Shown here piece after piece: positions 25,293-34,166 of a stretch of DNA of 64,000 nucleotides. Numbering within the stretch: position 1 is the first letter of the stretch; the number at the start of each line of letters is the position of its first letter. The stretch covers positions 2,914,001 through 2,978,000 of the forward strand of contig NZ_CP107869.1 of NCBI RefSeq assembly GCF_036013645.1, in the 5' to 3' direction. Both the position numbers and the translations under genes were made by a program. The notes under the pieces were generated by a model, which was given only the letters and a program-made list of their open reading frames with translations, was not told the DNA's origin and ran no database searches. Origin of the DNA: Streptomyces sp. NBC_00490. GTDB lineage: Bacteria > Actinomycetota > Actinomycetes > Streptomycetales > Streptomycetaceae.

Positions 25293-26042
25293 ATGGCTCG
25301 TGATCGCAAACCGTCCCGCCACCGCGGCCGCGTCCTCGCCGCGTCCGTGGCGGCGCTCACCCTCGCGGGGACCGCGCTGGCCGAGTCTCCGGCGTCCGCG
25401 GCCGGTAAACCCAAGGGGCACGACGTCTCCTCGCATCAGAAGAACGTCGACTGGCAGAAGGCGAAGTCCAAGGGAGCGAGGTTCGTCTACGTCAAGGCGA
25501 CCGAGTCCCACTCCTACCGCAACCCGTACTTCGACCAGCAGTACAACGGGGCGCGCGACGCGGGCCTGATCCGCGGGGCCTACCACTTCGCCCTGCCGGA
25601 CAAGTCGTCGGGCAGGACACAGGCGGCGCACTTCGTACGCAACGGCGGCGGCTGGAGCGCGGACGGCTGGACGCTGCCGCCGGCGCTCGACATCGAGTAC
25701 AACCCGTACGACAGGAAGCACAAGTGCTACGGCCTCAAGAAGGCGAAGATGGTCAGCTGGATCAAGTCCTTCAGCAACGAGGTGAAGCGACTGACCGGGC
25801 GCCGCCCGGTGATCTACACGACCGCCCACTGGTGGAACACCTGCACCGGCGGCAGCGGGGCCTTCGCCTCGAACCACGCGCTGTGGGTGGCCCGCTACAA
25901 CGCGGCGGACGCCGGGGCGCTGCCGGCCGGGTGGGGGTACTGGACCATCTGGCAGTACGACAACGGCGGCAGCCTGCCGGGTGATCAGAATCTCTTCAAC
26001 GGGTCCCCGGCACAGCTGAAGAAGTTCGCCCGGGGCGCGTAA
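25293..26042 (+). CDS. secreted GH25 lysozyme (muramidase)
   Basis: 249 aa. A signal peptide is clear: RHRGRVLAASVAALTLAGTALA followed by a likely cut near ASA (about residue 36). The GH25 domain has the catalytic Asp region GHDVSSHQKNVDW (D44) and the D133-x-E135 pair in PALDIEYN, plus the ending WQYDNGGSLPGDQNLFNG. These (beta/alpha)-barrel muramidases cleave the MurNAc-GlcNAc bond in peptidoglycan, often including O-acetylated walls. ATG preceded by GGGGGGA. Likely involved in wall turnover or lysis of other bacteria. Confidence 0.92.
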   Translation: MARDRKPSRHRGRVLAASVAALTLAGTALAESPASAAGKPKGHDVSSHQKNVDWQKAKSKGARFVYVKATESHSYRNPYFDQQYNGARDAGLIRGAYHFALPDKSSGRTQAAHFVRNGGGWSADGWTLPPALDIEYNPYDRKHKCYGLKKAKMVSWIKSFSNEVKRLTGRRPVIYTTAHWWNTCTGGSGAFASNHALWVARYNAADAGALPAGWGYWTIWQYDNGGSLPGDQNLFNGSPAQLKKFARGA

Positions 26043-26063
26043 TCGGGCGGCGGTCGGGCCGCG

Positions 26064-26096
26064 CTGGAGGATCGGAGGGGAATCCCTCGGTTCCAG
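26064..26096 (+). terminator. imperfect hairpin after the lysozyme gene
   Basis: CTGGA (26064-26068) pairs with TCCAG (26092-26096) and GAGGG (26075-26079) with CCCTC (26084-26088), with an internal loop between. It begins about 22 bp after the stop. No T-run. Confidence 0.4.
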
Positions 26097-26116
26097 ACAC
26101 CGTGCGGCCCGCCTCA

Positions 26117-26144
26117 GTTCATCTTCCGTTCACCCTGGTTACCT
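26117..26144 (+). promoter_or_regulatory. PHO-box-like direct repeats upstream of pit
   Basis: GTTCATC (26117-26123) and GTTCACC (26128-26134) are repeated with an exact 11-bp period, followed by a degenerate third unit (GTTACCT, about 26138-26144). This matches the streptomycete PhoP binding repeat GTTCACC-N4. The site ends about 40 bp before the pit start codon, fitting phosphate control. Confidence 0.7.
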
Positions 26145-26186
26145 ACGTTCGACGAGCCAATGACGCTCGAACGATTGCCTGGGTAA

Positions 26187-27434
26187 ATGGAAAACTTCTC
26201 GCTGATCCTCGCGATTGTGGTGGTAACCGCACTTGCGTTCGATTTCACGAACGGTTTTCACGACACCGCCAACGCGATGGCCACCACCATCTCGACCGGT
26301 GCACTCAAGCCCAAGGTCGCGGTGGCCATGTCCGCCGTGCTGAACCTTGTGGGCGCCTTCCTTTCCGTGGAGGTCGCCAACACGATCTCCAAGGGTCTCG
26401 TCGACGAGAGCGGCATACGTCCCGAGGTCATCTTCGCCGCCCTGGTCGGCGCGATCCTCTGGAACCTGCTGACCTGGCTGGTCGGACTCCCCTCCAGCTC
26501 CTCGCACGCCCTCATGGGCGGTCTGATCGGTGCCACCATCGCCTCCGCGGGCATGGGCGCGGTCCACGGTGACGTCCTGGTCACCAAGGTCCTGATCCCG
26601 GCAATCGCGGCGCCCATCGTCGCGGGCCTCGCCGCGATGCTCGCGACCCGCCTCTCCTACTCCATGGGCAAGAAGGCCGACGGCAAGGCCGCCGCGAAGG
26701 GCTTCCGCGCCGGCCAGATCGCCTCGGCGGGCCTGGTCTCGCTGGCCCACGGCACCAACGACGCGCAGAAGACGATGGGCATCATCACCCTGGCCCTGGT
26801 CGCCGGCGGCGCCGTCGCTCCCGACTCCGACCCGCCCACCTGGGTCATCCTCTCCGCGGGTCTCGCCATCGCGCTCGGCACCTACCTCGGCGGCTGGCGC
26901 ATCATCCGCACGATGGGCAAGGGCCTGACCGACCTCCAGCCGCAGCAGGGCTTCGCCGCCCAGACCAGCGCGGCCACGGTCATCCTCGCCTCCTCGCACC
27001 TCGGTTTCTCCCTCTCCACCACGCACTCGGTCTCCGGTTCGGTGATGGGCGCGGGCCTCGGCCGCAAGGGCGGCGTCGTCCGCTGGTCCACGGCGACGCG
27101 GATGTTCGTGGCGTGGGGCCTGACCCTGCCGGCCGCGGCCATGGTGGGCGCGCTGGCGGAGTGGGTCACCGGCTTCGGCGACTGGGGCACGGCGGTCGTG
27201 GCGGTCTTCCTCATCGCCTCCAGCGCGGCGATCTGGAAGCTCTCGCGCCGCGAGGTCATCGACCACACGAACGTCAACGACAGCGACGAGGAGCCGGCCG
27301 GCGTGGTGACGACGGCGATCGCCGCGGTCACCCCTCCCCCGGCGGGCACGGTGACCGAGGACCTCACGGCCACGATCCCGGCCCCGGTCCCGACCGTCGC
27401 CCCGGAGCCCGCCGCTCCGCCGGCCGCCGTCTGA
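26187..27434 (+). CDS. pit: Pit-family inorganic phosphate transporter
   Basis: 415 aa with about 10 hydrophobic helices and the two Pit/PiT signature segments: FDFTNGFHDTANAMATTISTGAL near the N-terminus and SLAHGTNDAQKTMGIITLAL in the second half, where the Asp residues carry the phosphate/cation symport function. A Pro/Ala/Thr-rich tail (about 55 aa) extends into the cytosol. Pit proteins are low-affinity, proton-coupled transporters of metal-phosphate. In S. coelicolor a homologue in this position is, from memory, pitH2. The PHO-box-like repeat upstream suggests PhoR-PhoP control. ATG at 26187; the ribosome-binding site is not obvious. Confidence 0.92.
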   Translation: MENFSLILAIVVVTALAFDFTNGFHDTANAMATTISTGALKPKVAVAMSAVLNLVGAFLSVEVANTISKGLVDESGIRPEVIFAALVGAILWNLLTWLVGLPSSSSHALMGGLIGATIASAGMGAVHGDVLVTKVLIPAIAAPIVAGLAAMLATRLSYSMGKKADGKAAAKGFRAGQIASAGLVSLAHGTNDAQKTMGIITLALVAGGAVAPDSDPPTWVILSAGLAIALGTYLGGWRIIRTMGKGLTDLQPQQGFAAQTSAATVILASSHLGFSLSTTHSVSGSVMGAGLGRKGGVVRWSTATRMFVAWGLTLPAAAMVGALAEWVTGFGDWGTAVVAVFLIASSAAIWKLSRREVIDHTNVNDSDEEPAGVVTTAIAAVTPPPAGTVTEDLTATIPAPVPTVAPEPAAPPAAV

Positions 27435-27468
27435 GCCCGCCGCACCCAGGAACGAAGGAATCACCGAC

Positions 27469-27690
27469 ATGAAGATCGACTGGGAAGCGCTGAGTTCCGT
27501 CTTCGGCGTCAGCCTCGTGGTCACCGTGGCCCTCGTGGCCCTGTTCACCCTCGGCATCATGGGCCTGTCCCGCCAGGAGCGGGCCACCGCCCAGGGCGGA
27601 TCCGCGGCCCTCGCGGTCACCGGCGCCTACGCCTGCTTCGCGGCGTGCGCGGCGGCGGTGACGTACGGGATCTATCTGATCGTCGCCTGA
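27469..27690 (+). CDS. small membrane protein partnered with pit
   Basis: 73 aa: two transmembrane helices (VFGVSLVVTVALVALFTLGIMGL and ALAVTGAYACFAACAAAVTYGIYLIV) joined by a short basic loop (RQERATAQGG). ATG with AAGGAA at good distance, 34 bp after the pit stop and before the shared terminator, so it is co-transcribed with pit. It may be an accessory subunit; no motif shows a function. Confidence 0.75.
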   Translation: MKIDWEALSSVFGVSLVVTVALVALFTLGIMGLSRQERATAQGGSAALAVTGAYACFAACAAAVTYGIYLIVA

Positions 27691-27708
27691 CGCGACGAGC
27701 GGACACCC

Positions 27709-27751
27709 CGTGGGGTGCGGGACGGTTCACCGTCCCGCACCCCACGTTTTT
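27709..27751 (+). terminator. intrinsic terminator of the pit operon
   Basis: A 17-bp perfect stem (27709-27725 with 27730-27746) closes a TTCA loop and is followed by TTTTT at 27747-27751. One of the few classic Rho-independent terminators in the window; it isolates pit from the riboswitch-controlled cobalamin genes. Confidence 0.92.
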
Positions 27752-27814
27752 GTCGCGCCCGCAACCCCCCGTGTGTGGGCCTCAGCACACTCTCCCGTCC
27801 CAGGTCAACGGCAA

Positions 27815-27965
27815 GTTGACGGCCCTTCCGGGCCCGTGGTGGACTGCCGGGGCCATGTACGACGGCAGAAGAGGAAGCCGGTGGAAGTCCGGCGCGGTCC
27901 CGCCACTGTGACCGGGGTAGGTAGCCCCGGGAGCCAGGAACTCTCGTCGTCGGTCTCGTCGAACC
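27815..27965 (+). promoter_or_regulatory. cobalamin (B12) riboswitch
   Basis: Class signatures are present in order: the core AGGAAGCCGGTGGAAGTCC with GCGCGG (about 27872-27897), the B12 box GCCACTG at 27902-27908, and the closing CCAGGAACTC at about 27934-27943. Coenzyme B12 binding normally shuts off downstream expression. Boundaries are approximate. It precedes cobD, the first gene of the cobalamin locus, with a 19-codon ORF between. A small stem (CAGGG with CCCTG, 27965-27982) precedes that ORF's ribosome-binding site and may be part of the expression platform. Confidence 0.9.
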
Positions 27966-27999
27966 AGGGCGTGGACACCCTGAGTGAGGACATATCGCC

Positions 28000-28059
28000 A
28001 TGCTCGCCTGCCGTTTGAGATACCGCACCAGGTCGCTGTCCGACGCCACGGCCGGCTGA
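28000..28059 (+). CDS. possible 19-aa leader peptide between riboswitch and cobD
   Basis: ATG at 28000 has GAGGA 9 nt upstream, better than the cobD start, and encodes MLACRLRYRTRSLSDATAG before TGA. The cobD ATG follows 4 nt after the stop, an arrangement that favours translational coupling. The peptide is basic at its N-terminus. It may be the element whose ribosome-binding site the riboswitch occludes. No protein evidence. Confidence 0.45.
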   Translation: MLACRLRYRTRSLSDATAG

Positions 28060-28063
28060 GCCG

Positions 28064-29005
28064 ATGCGTGCCGATCGCGTCTTCGCGTACGGCGCCGCCG
28101 CCGGACTTCTCGGTGACCTGCTGCTCGGTGATCCACGCCGGGGGCATCCGGTCGCCGTGTTCGGGCGGGCCGCGGGTGCCGTGGAGCGGGTGTTGTGGCG
28201 GGACCACCGGGGGTGGGGGGCCCTGCACACCGCGGTGTGCGCCGGGGGCTCCGTCGCGCTCGGAGCCGTGGCGCAGAAGGCCGTACGTCCCTCCCCCGCC
28301 GCCTCCGTCGCGCTGACCGGTGCCGCCACCTGGGCCGTCGTGGGCGGCACTTCGCTCGTGCGCGAGGCACGCGCCATCGGGCGGGCCCTGGAAGCCGGGG
28401 ACGTCGAGGCGGCGCGGGAGCGGCTGCCTCATCTGTGCGGGCGGGATCCGCAGGCCCTCGACGCCGACGGGATCGCCCGGGCCGTGGTCGAGTCCGTCGC
28501 CGAGAACACCTCCGACGCCGTCGTGGGGGCCCTGGTGTGGGGGGCCGTGGGTGGCGTGCCCGGGCTGCTCGGGTTCCGCGCCGTCAACACCCTTGACGCC
28601 ATGGTCGGGCACAAGTCGCCGCGGCACCGGCGGTACGGCTGGGCCTCGGCGCGGCTCGACGACGTCGCCGGGTGGCCGGGGGCCCGGCTGACCGCCGTAC
28701 TGGCCGCTGTCGCCGGGAGCGATCCACGGGGGGCGCTGCGGGCCTGGCGCGCCGACGCGGGCAAGCATCCGAGCCCCAACGCCGGGCCCGTGGAGGCCTC
28801 GTTCGCCGGGGCCCTGGGTGTGCGGCTCGGCGGGACCTTGTCGTACGCGGGGCGTGTCGAGCACCGGCCCGTGCTGAATCAGGAGGGGCGTTCCGTGGAG
28901 GTCCAGGACATCGAGCGGGCCGTACGGCTGTCCCGTCGCGTCGGTCTGCTCGCGCTCGGCGCCAGTGTCGCCGCGCGGGCCGCTCTCAAGGCGCGTGCGT
29001 CATGA
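28064..29005 (+). CDS. cobD: CobD/CbiB adenosylcobinamide-phosphate synthase
   Basis: 313 aa, multi-pass membrane protein. The start DLLLGDPRRGHPVAVFGR is the CobD/CbiB signature. NTLDAMVGHKSPRHRRYGWASARLDDVAGWPGARLTA in the middle and GGTLSYAGRVEHRPVLNQEGRSVEVQDIERAVRL near the end are diagnostic. It amidates adenosylcobyric acid with (R)-1-aminopropan-2-ol phosphate. First gene of the riboswitch-controlled operon; its TGA overlaps the cobQ start (ATGA). Confidence 0.95.
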   Translation: MRADRVFAYGAAAGLLGDLLLGDPRRGHPVAVFGRAAGAVERVLWRDHRGWGALHTAVCAGGSVALGAVAQKAVRPSPAASVALTGAATWAVVGGTSLVREARAIGRALEAGDVEAARERLPHLCGRDPQALDADGIARAVVESVAENTSDAVVGALVWGAVGGVPGLLGFRAVNTLDAMVGHKSPRHRRYGWASARLDDVAGWPGARLTAVLAAVAGSDPRGALRAWRADAGKHPSPNAGPVEASFAGALGVRLGGTLSYAGRVEHRPVLNQEGRSVEVQDIERAVRLSRRVGLLALGASVAARAALKARAS

Positions 29006-30513
29006 GCGGCGGTGGGCTGCTCGTCGCCGGCACCACCTCCGACGCGGGCAAGAGTGTCGTCACCGCCGGGATCTGCCGGTGGCTGGTACGGCAGGGGGTC
29101 AAGGTCGCGCCCTTCAAGGCGCAGAACATGTCCCTCAATTCGTTCGTGACCCGCGAGGGTGCCGAGATCGGGCGGGCGCAGGCCATGCAGGCCCAGGCCT
29201 GCCGTGTCGAGCCGACCGCGCTCATGAATCCCGTGCTGCTGAAGCCGGGTGGCGAGCAGAGCAGTCAGGTCGTGCTGCTCGGCAAGCCGGTCGGTGAGCT
29301 CAGTGCGCGCGGCTACCACGGGGGCCGCCAGCAGCAGTTGCTCGGCACCGTGCTGGACTGCCTCGCCGAACTGCGGGGCACGTATGACGCGGTGATCTGT
29401 GAGGGGGCCGGCAGTCCTGCCGAGATCAATCTGCGGCGGACCGACATCGTCAACATGGGCATCGCCAGGAATGCCCGGCTCCCTGTCCTCGTCGTCGGCG
29501 ACATCGACCGCGGGGGCGTCTTCGCCTCCTTCTTCGGGACCGTCGCGCTGCTCTCGCCGGAGGACCAGGCCCTCGTCGCCGGGTTCCTCGTGAACAAGTT
29601 CCGCGGCGATGTCAGCCTCCTGGAGCCCGGGCTCGACATGCTCCACGGCCTCACCAGACGCCATACGTACGGCGTGCTGCCCTTTCAGCACGGGCTCGGC
29701 ATCGACGAGGAGGACGGGCTCCGGGTCTCCCTGCGAGGGACCGTACGGGAGTCGAACACGGCCCCGCCCGTCGGCGAGGACGTGCTGCGGGTCGCCGTCT
29801 GCGCGATCCCGCTCATGTCCAACTTCACCGACGTGGACGCCCTCGCCGCCGAACCGGGCGTCGTCGTACGGTTCGTGGACCGGCCGGAGGAACTGGCCGA
29901 CGCCGACCTCGTGGTGATCCCCGGGACCCGGGGGACGGTCCGGGCCCTGGAGTGGCTGCGGGAGCGGGGACTGGCGCGGGCCATCGAGCGCAGGGTCGCC
30001 GAACAGCGGCCCGTCCTCGGCATCTGCGGCGGCTTCCAGATCCTCGGTGAACACATCGAGGACGAGGTCGAGAGCCGGCGGGGGCATGTCGAAGGGCTCG
30101 GCGTACTGCCCGTGCGGGTGCGGTTCGCCCGCGAGAAGACCCTCACCCGGCCGGAAGGCGAAGCCCTCGGCGAGCACGTCGCCGGGTACGAGATCCATCA
30201 CGGGGTCGCCGACGTCAGTGGCGGCGAACCGTTCCTGGACGGCTGCCGGGTCGGCCAGACCTGGGGCACCCACTGGCACGGCTCGCTGGAGTCGGACGGC
30301 TTCCGGCGGGCCTTCCTGCGCGAGGTGGCCGCCGCCGCGGGCCGCCGCTTCGTACCGGCCCCCGACACGTCGTTCGCCGCGCTGCGCGAGGAGCAGCTCG
30401 ACCGGCTCGGCGACCTCATCGAACAGCACGCGGACACCGACGCGCTGTGGCGGCTCATCGAGTCCGGCGCGCCGCAAGGACTGCCTTTCATTCCACCGGG
30501 AGCGCCTGCATGA
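29002..30513 (+). CDS. cobQ: CobQ cobyric acid synthase
   Basis: 503 aa. The N-terminal P-loop synthetase domain opens with LLVAGTTSDAGKSVVTAGICRWL; the middle contains VICEGAGSPAEINLR. The C-terminal class I glutamine amidotransferase domain carries the nucleophile C342 in LGICGGFQILG and the His pair H424/H426 in HWHGSLESDGF. CobQ makes the b, d, e and g amides of adenosylcobyrinic acid a,c-diamide using glutamine and ATP. Four-base overlaps with both neighbours show a tightly coupled operon. Confidence 0.95.
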   Translation: MSGGGLLVAGTTSDAGKSVVTAGICRWLVRQGVKVAPFKAQNMSLNSFVTREGAEIGRAQAMQAQACRVEPTALMNPVLLKPGGEQSSQVVLLGKPVGELSARGYHGGRQQQLLGTVLDCLAELRGTYDAVICEGAGSPAEINLRRTDIVNMGIARNARLPVLVVGDIDRGGVFASFFGTVALLSPEDQALVAGFLVNKFRGDVSLLEPGLDMLHGLTRRHTYGVLPFQHGLGIDEEDGLRVSLRGTVRESNTAPPVGEDVLRVAVCAIPLMSNFTDVDALAAEPGVVVRFVDRPEELADADLVVIPGTRGTVRALEWLRERGLARAIERRVAEQRPVLGICGGFQILGEHIEDEVESRRGHVEGLGVLPVRVRFAREKTLTRPEGEALGEHVAGYEIHHGVADVSGGEPFLDGCRVGQTWGTHWHGSLESDGFRRAFLREVAAAAGRRFVPAPDTSFAALREEQLDRLGDLIEQHADTDALWRLIESGAPQGLPFIPPGAPA

Positions 30514-33500
30514 GCACTGTGTTGTTGTTGTCGACCGCCGACACGGACCTGCTGGCGGCCCGTGCCGCTTCCGGTGCCGACTACCGGATCGGCAACCCGA
30601 CCCGCGTGGACGTCGCCGAGGAGCTGCCCGCGCTCGTCGAGGGCGCCGACATCGCCGTCGTACGGCTGCTCGGCGGCAAGCGCGCCTGGGAGGACGGGCT
30701 GGCCGCGCTGAAGGCCGCCGGGATCCCGACCGTGCTGCTGGGCGGCGAGACCGTTCCGGACGCCGAGTTGATGGCCGAGTCCTCGGTGCCGGCCGGTGTC
30801 GTGGCCGAGGCGCTCCGATACCTCGTCGAGGGCGGGCCCGCCAACCTGACCGAGCTGGCCCGGTTCCTGTCCGACACCGTCCTGCTGACCGGCGAGGGGT
30901 TCGACGAGCCGCAGAAGATGCCGGAGTACGGCGTCCACGGCGAACGGACCTACGTGGAAGGCCGCCCGACCATCGGCGTGCTCTTCTACCGGGCCCATGA
31001 ACTCAGCGGCAACACCGCCTTCGTGGACACCCTCTGCGACGCCGTCGAGGCACGCGGCGCCAACGCCCTTCCCGTGTACTGCGGTTCGCTGCGCGGCGCC
31101 GACGCGGAGTTCTACGAACTGCTGACCAAGGCCGACGCCCTCGTCGCCACCGTCCTCGCCGCCGGCGGCACCCACGCCTCGCAGGCCTCGGCCGGCGGTG
31201 ACGAGGAGGCCTGGGACATCGGGGCGCTCGCCGACCTGGACGTGCCGGTGCTGCAAGGACTCTGCCTCACCTCGTCGAAGGCCGCCTGGGACGAGTCCGA
31301 CGCCGCCCTCTCCCCCATGGACGCGGCGATGCAGGTCGCGATCCCCGAGTTCGACGGGCGGCTGATCACGGTTCCCTTCTCCTTCAAGGAGCAGGGTCCG
31401 GACGATGTCCCGGTCTATGTCGCCGACCCCGAGCGGGCCGCGCGCGTCGCCGGGATCGCCGTACGGCACGCCCGGTTGAAGCACAAGCCGAACGCCGAGA
31501 AGAAGCTCGCGCTCGTCTTCACCGCGTACCCGACCAAGCACTCCCGCGTCGGCAACGCGGTGGGACTGGACACGCCCGTGTCGGCGGTGCGGGTGCTGGA
31601 CGCGCTCCGGGACGCCGGTTACGTCGTCGAAGGGCACCCCGACAACGGTGACGAGCTGATCCACCGGCTCATCAACGCCGGTGGCCACGACGTGGAGTGG
31701 CTCACCGAGGAGCAGCTGGCCGCCGCGCCCGCGCGCGTGCCGCTGGCCGACTACCGGGCATGGTTCGACAAGCTCGACCCGGAGCTGCGCAGCGGCATGC
31801 TGGAGGCCTGGGGCGAACCGCCGGGCAACCTGTACGTCGACGGCGACGACATCGTGCTCGCCTCCCTCCAGTTCGGGAACGTCGTCGTGATGATCCAGCC
31901 GCCGCGCGGCTTCGGTGAGAACCCGATCGCGATCTACCACGACCCGGACATGCCGCCGTCGCACCACTACATGGCCGCCTACCGGTGGCTGGACAACAGC
32001 TTCGGCGCCGACGCCGTCGTCCACATGGGCAAGCACGGCACGATGGAGTGGCTGCCCGGCAAGGGCCTCGGCCTCAGCGGGGGCTGCGCGCCGGACGCCG
32101 TCCTCGGTGAGCTGCCGCTCATCTACCCCTTCATCGTCAACGACCCCGGTGAGGGCACCCAGGCCAAGCGCCGCGGGCACGCCACCGTCGTCGACCACCT
32201 GGTCCCGCCCATGGCGCGTGCGGACACCTACGGCGACCTGGCCAAACTGGAGCAGCTCCTCGACGAGTACGCGCTCGTCTCCGACCTGGACCCGACGAAG
32301 GCACCGGCCGTGCGGGCGCAGATCTGGACGCTGGTGAAGGCCGCCGAGCTCCACCACGACCTGCATGTCGAGGACCAGCCGGACGACGACGCCTTCGACG
32401 AGTTCGTCATGCACATCGACGGCTATCTGTGCGAGATCAAGGACGTGCAGATCCGCGACGGGCTGCACATCCTCGGCGGGGGCCCGGTCGACGAGGCACG
32501 GGTCAACCTCGTGCTCGCCGTGCTGCGCGCCTCACAGGTGTGGGGCGGGCAGGCGAACGCGCTGCCGGGACTGCGGGCCTCCTTCGCGGCCCATTTCGGG
32601 CTGGTCGAGAAGGAGTTGCTCGCCGAACCCGGGGCGCCGCTGAAGGTGCCGGTGGAGCTCTCCGACCTCGTCAAGGGCCCGTCGCGTACGGCCGCCGACG
32701 CGATCGACCTGCTGGAGCAGCTGTGCCGGCGGGTCGCGGAGGGGATGGAGGCGCGGGGCTGGGACGCCGCGCTCGTCCCGGCTCTCGTCCGTGATGTGCT
32801 CGGCACCGAACTGCCCGACGCGGTCGCGGTGCTGGAGTTCGCCTGCGACGAGGTCGTACCGCGGCTCGCGAGGACCACCGACGAGATCGGCCACATCCTC
32901 AAGGCGCTGAACGGCGGTTACGTCCCCGCCGGACCGTCCGGCTCCCCCACCCGCGGTCTCGTCAACGTGCTCCCGACCGGCCGCAACTTCTACTCGGTCG
33001 ACCCCAAGGCCATTCCGTCCCGGCTCAGTTGGGAGGTCGGGCAGTCGCTCGCCGACTCGCTGGTGCAGCGGTATCTCCAGGACACCGGCGAGTACCCGAA
33101 GTCCGTCGGTCTGACGGTCTGGGGTACCTCCGCGATGCGCACCCAGGGCGACGACATCGCCGAGATCCTCGCGCTGCTGGGCTGCCGTCCGGTGTGGGAC
33201 GACGCCTCGCGACGGGTGACCGGCTTCGAGATCATCGGCCTGGAGGAGCTGGGCCGTCCCCGTATCGACGTGACGGTCCGCATCTCCGGCTTCTTCCGGG
33301 ACGCGTTCCCGCACGTCGTCGCGCTGATCGACGACGCCGTGCGCAAGGTCGCCGAGCTGGCCGAGCCCGCCGACCGGAACTTCGTCAAGGCCCACGCCGA
33401 CGAGGACACCGCCGAGCACGGTGACCGGCGGCGCGCGACGGCCCGTATCTTCGGCTCCAAGCCGGGTGCGTACGGCGCGGGTCTGCTGCCGCTGATCGAC

Positions 33501-34166
33501 GCGCGCAACTGGCGCTCGGACGCGGACCTCGCCGAGGTGTACGCCGTCTGGGGCGGTTACGCCTACGGGCGCGGGCTCGAGGGACGGGCGGCGCGCGGGG
33601 ACATGGAGACCGCGTTCAAGCGGATCAACATCGCCGCGAAGAACGTGGACACCCGCGAGCACGACCTCGTCGACGCCGACGACTACTTCCAGTACCACGG
33701 CGGCATGGTCGCCATGGTCCGCCACCTCACGGGCGCCAACCCCGAGGCGTACGTGGGCGATTCGGCCACCCCCGACCAGGTGAAGACCCGCACCCTCGGC
33801 GAGGAGACCCACCGCGTCTTCCGCGCCCGCGTGGTCAACCCGCGCTGGATGGCGGCCATGCGCCGGCACGGCTACAAGGGCGCCTTCGAGATGGCGGCGA
33901 CCGTCGACTACCTCTTCGGCTACGACGCCACGGCGGGCGTGGTCGACGACTGGATGTACGAGAAGCTCAGCGCCGAGTACGTCTTCGACCCGGAGAACCG
34001 GGACTTCATGAAGAAGTCCAACCCGTGGGCGCTGCGCGGCATCACCGAGCGGCTTCTGGAGGCCGCCGACCGTGGCCTGTGGGCCGAGCCGGACGCGGAG
34101 ACGCTGGAGCGGCTGCGCGCCACCTACCTGGAGCTCGAAGGCGACCTGGAGGGCGACGACCAGTGA
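30510..34166 (+). CDS. cobN: CobN cobaltochelatase large subunit
   Basis: 1218 aa, the usual CobN/ChlH length. Characteristic blocks include FTAYPTKHSRVGNAVGLDTP, the highly conserved HMGKHGTMEWLPGKGLGLS, and NLLPTGRNFYS-like VNVLPTGRNFYSVDP. CobN is the catalytic subunit that inserts Co(II) into hydrogenobyrinic acid a,c-diamide in the oxygen-dependent pathway, with ATP used by partner AAA+ proteins. Its ATG overlaps the cobQ stop and its TGA overlaps the GTG of the ChlI/ChlD-like gene, the natural partner. Confidence 0.95.
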   Translation: MSTVLLLSTADTDLLAARAASGADYRIGNPTRVDVAEELPALVEGADIAVVRLLGGKRAWEDGLAALKAAGIPTVLLGGETVPDAELMAESSVPAGVVAEALRYLVEGGPANLTELARFLSDTVLLTGEGFDEPQKMPEYGVHGERTYVEGRPTIGVLFYRAHELSGNTAFVDTLCDAVEARGANALPVYCGSLRGADAEFYELLTKADALVATVLAAGGTHASQASAGGDEEAWDIGALADLDVPVLQGLCLTSSKAAWDESDAALSPMDAAMQVAIPEFDGRLITVPFSFKEQGPDDVPVYVADPERAARVAGIAVRHARLKHKPNAEKKLALVFTAYPTKHSRVGNAVGLDTPVSAVRVLDALRDAGYVVEGHPDNGDELIHRLINAGGHDVEWLTEEQLAAAPARVPLADYRAWFDKLDPELRSGMLEAWGEPPGNLYVDGDDIVLASLQFGNVVVMIQPPRGFGENPIAIYHDPDMPPSHHYMAAYRWLDNSFGADAVVHMGKHGTMEWLPGKGLGLSGGCAPDAVLGELPLIYPFIVNDPGEGTQAKRRGHATVVDHLVPPMARADTYGDLAKLEQLLDEYALVSDLDPTKAPAVRAQIWTLVKAAELHHDLHVEDQPDDDAFDEFVMHIDGYLCEIKDVQIRDGLHILGGGPVDEARVNLVLAVLRASQVWGGQANALPGLRASFAAHFGLVEKELLAEPGAPLKVPVELSDLVKGPSRTAADAIDLLEQLCRRVAEGMEARGWDAALVPALVRDVLGTELPDAVAVLEFACDEVVPRLARTTDEIGHILKALNGGYVPAGPSGSPTRGLVNVLPTGRNFYSVDPKAIPSRLSWEVGQSLADSLVQRYLQDTGEYPKSVGLTVWGTSAMRTQGDDIAEILALLGCRPVWDDASRRVTGFEIIGLEELGRPRIDVTVRISGFFRDAFPHVVALIDDAVRKVAELAEPADRNFVKAHADEDTAEHGDRRRATARIFGSKPGAYGAGLLPLIDARNWRSDADLAEVYAVWGGYAYGRGLEGRAARGDMETAFKRINIAAKNVDTREHDLVDADDYFQYHGGMVAMVRHLTGANPEAYVGDSATPDQVKTRTLGEETHRVFRARVVNPRWMAAMRRHGYKGAFEMAATVDYLFGYDATAGVVDDWMYEKLSAEYVFDPENRDFMKKSNPWALRGITERLLEAADRGLWAEPDAETLERLRATYLELEGDLEGDDQ

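Noticed and set aside
30198..32468. 756-codon minus-strand frame opposite cobQ/cobN
   Set aside because: Antisense to conserved CobQ and CobN segments, no ribosome-binding site, no recognisable domain.
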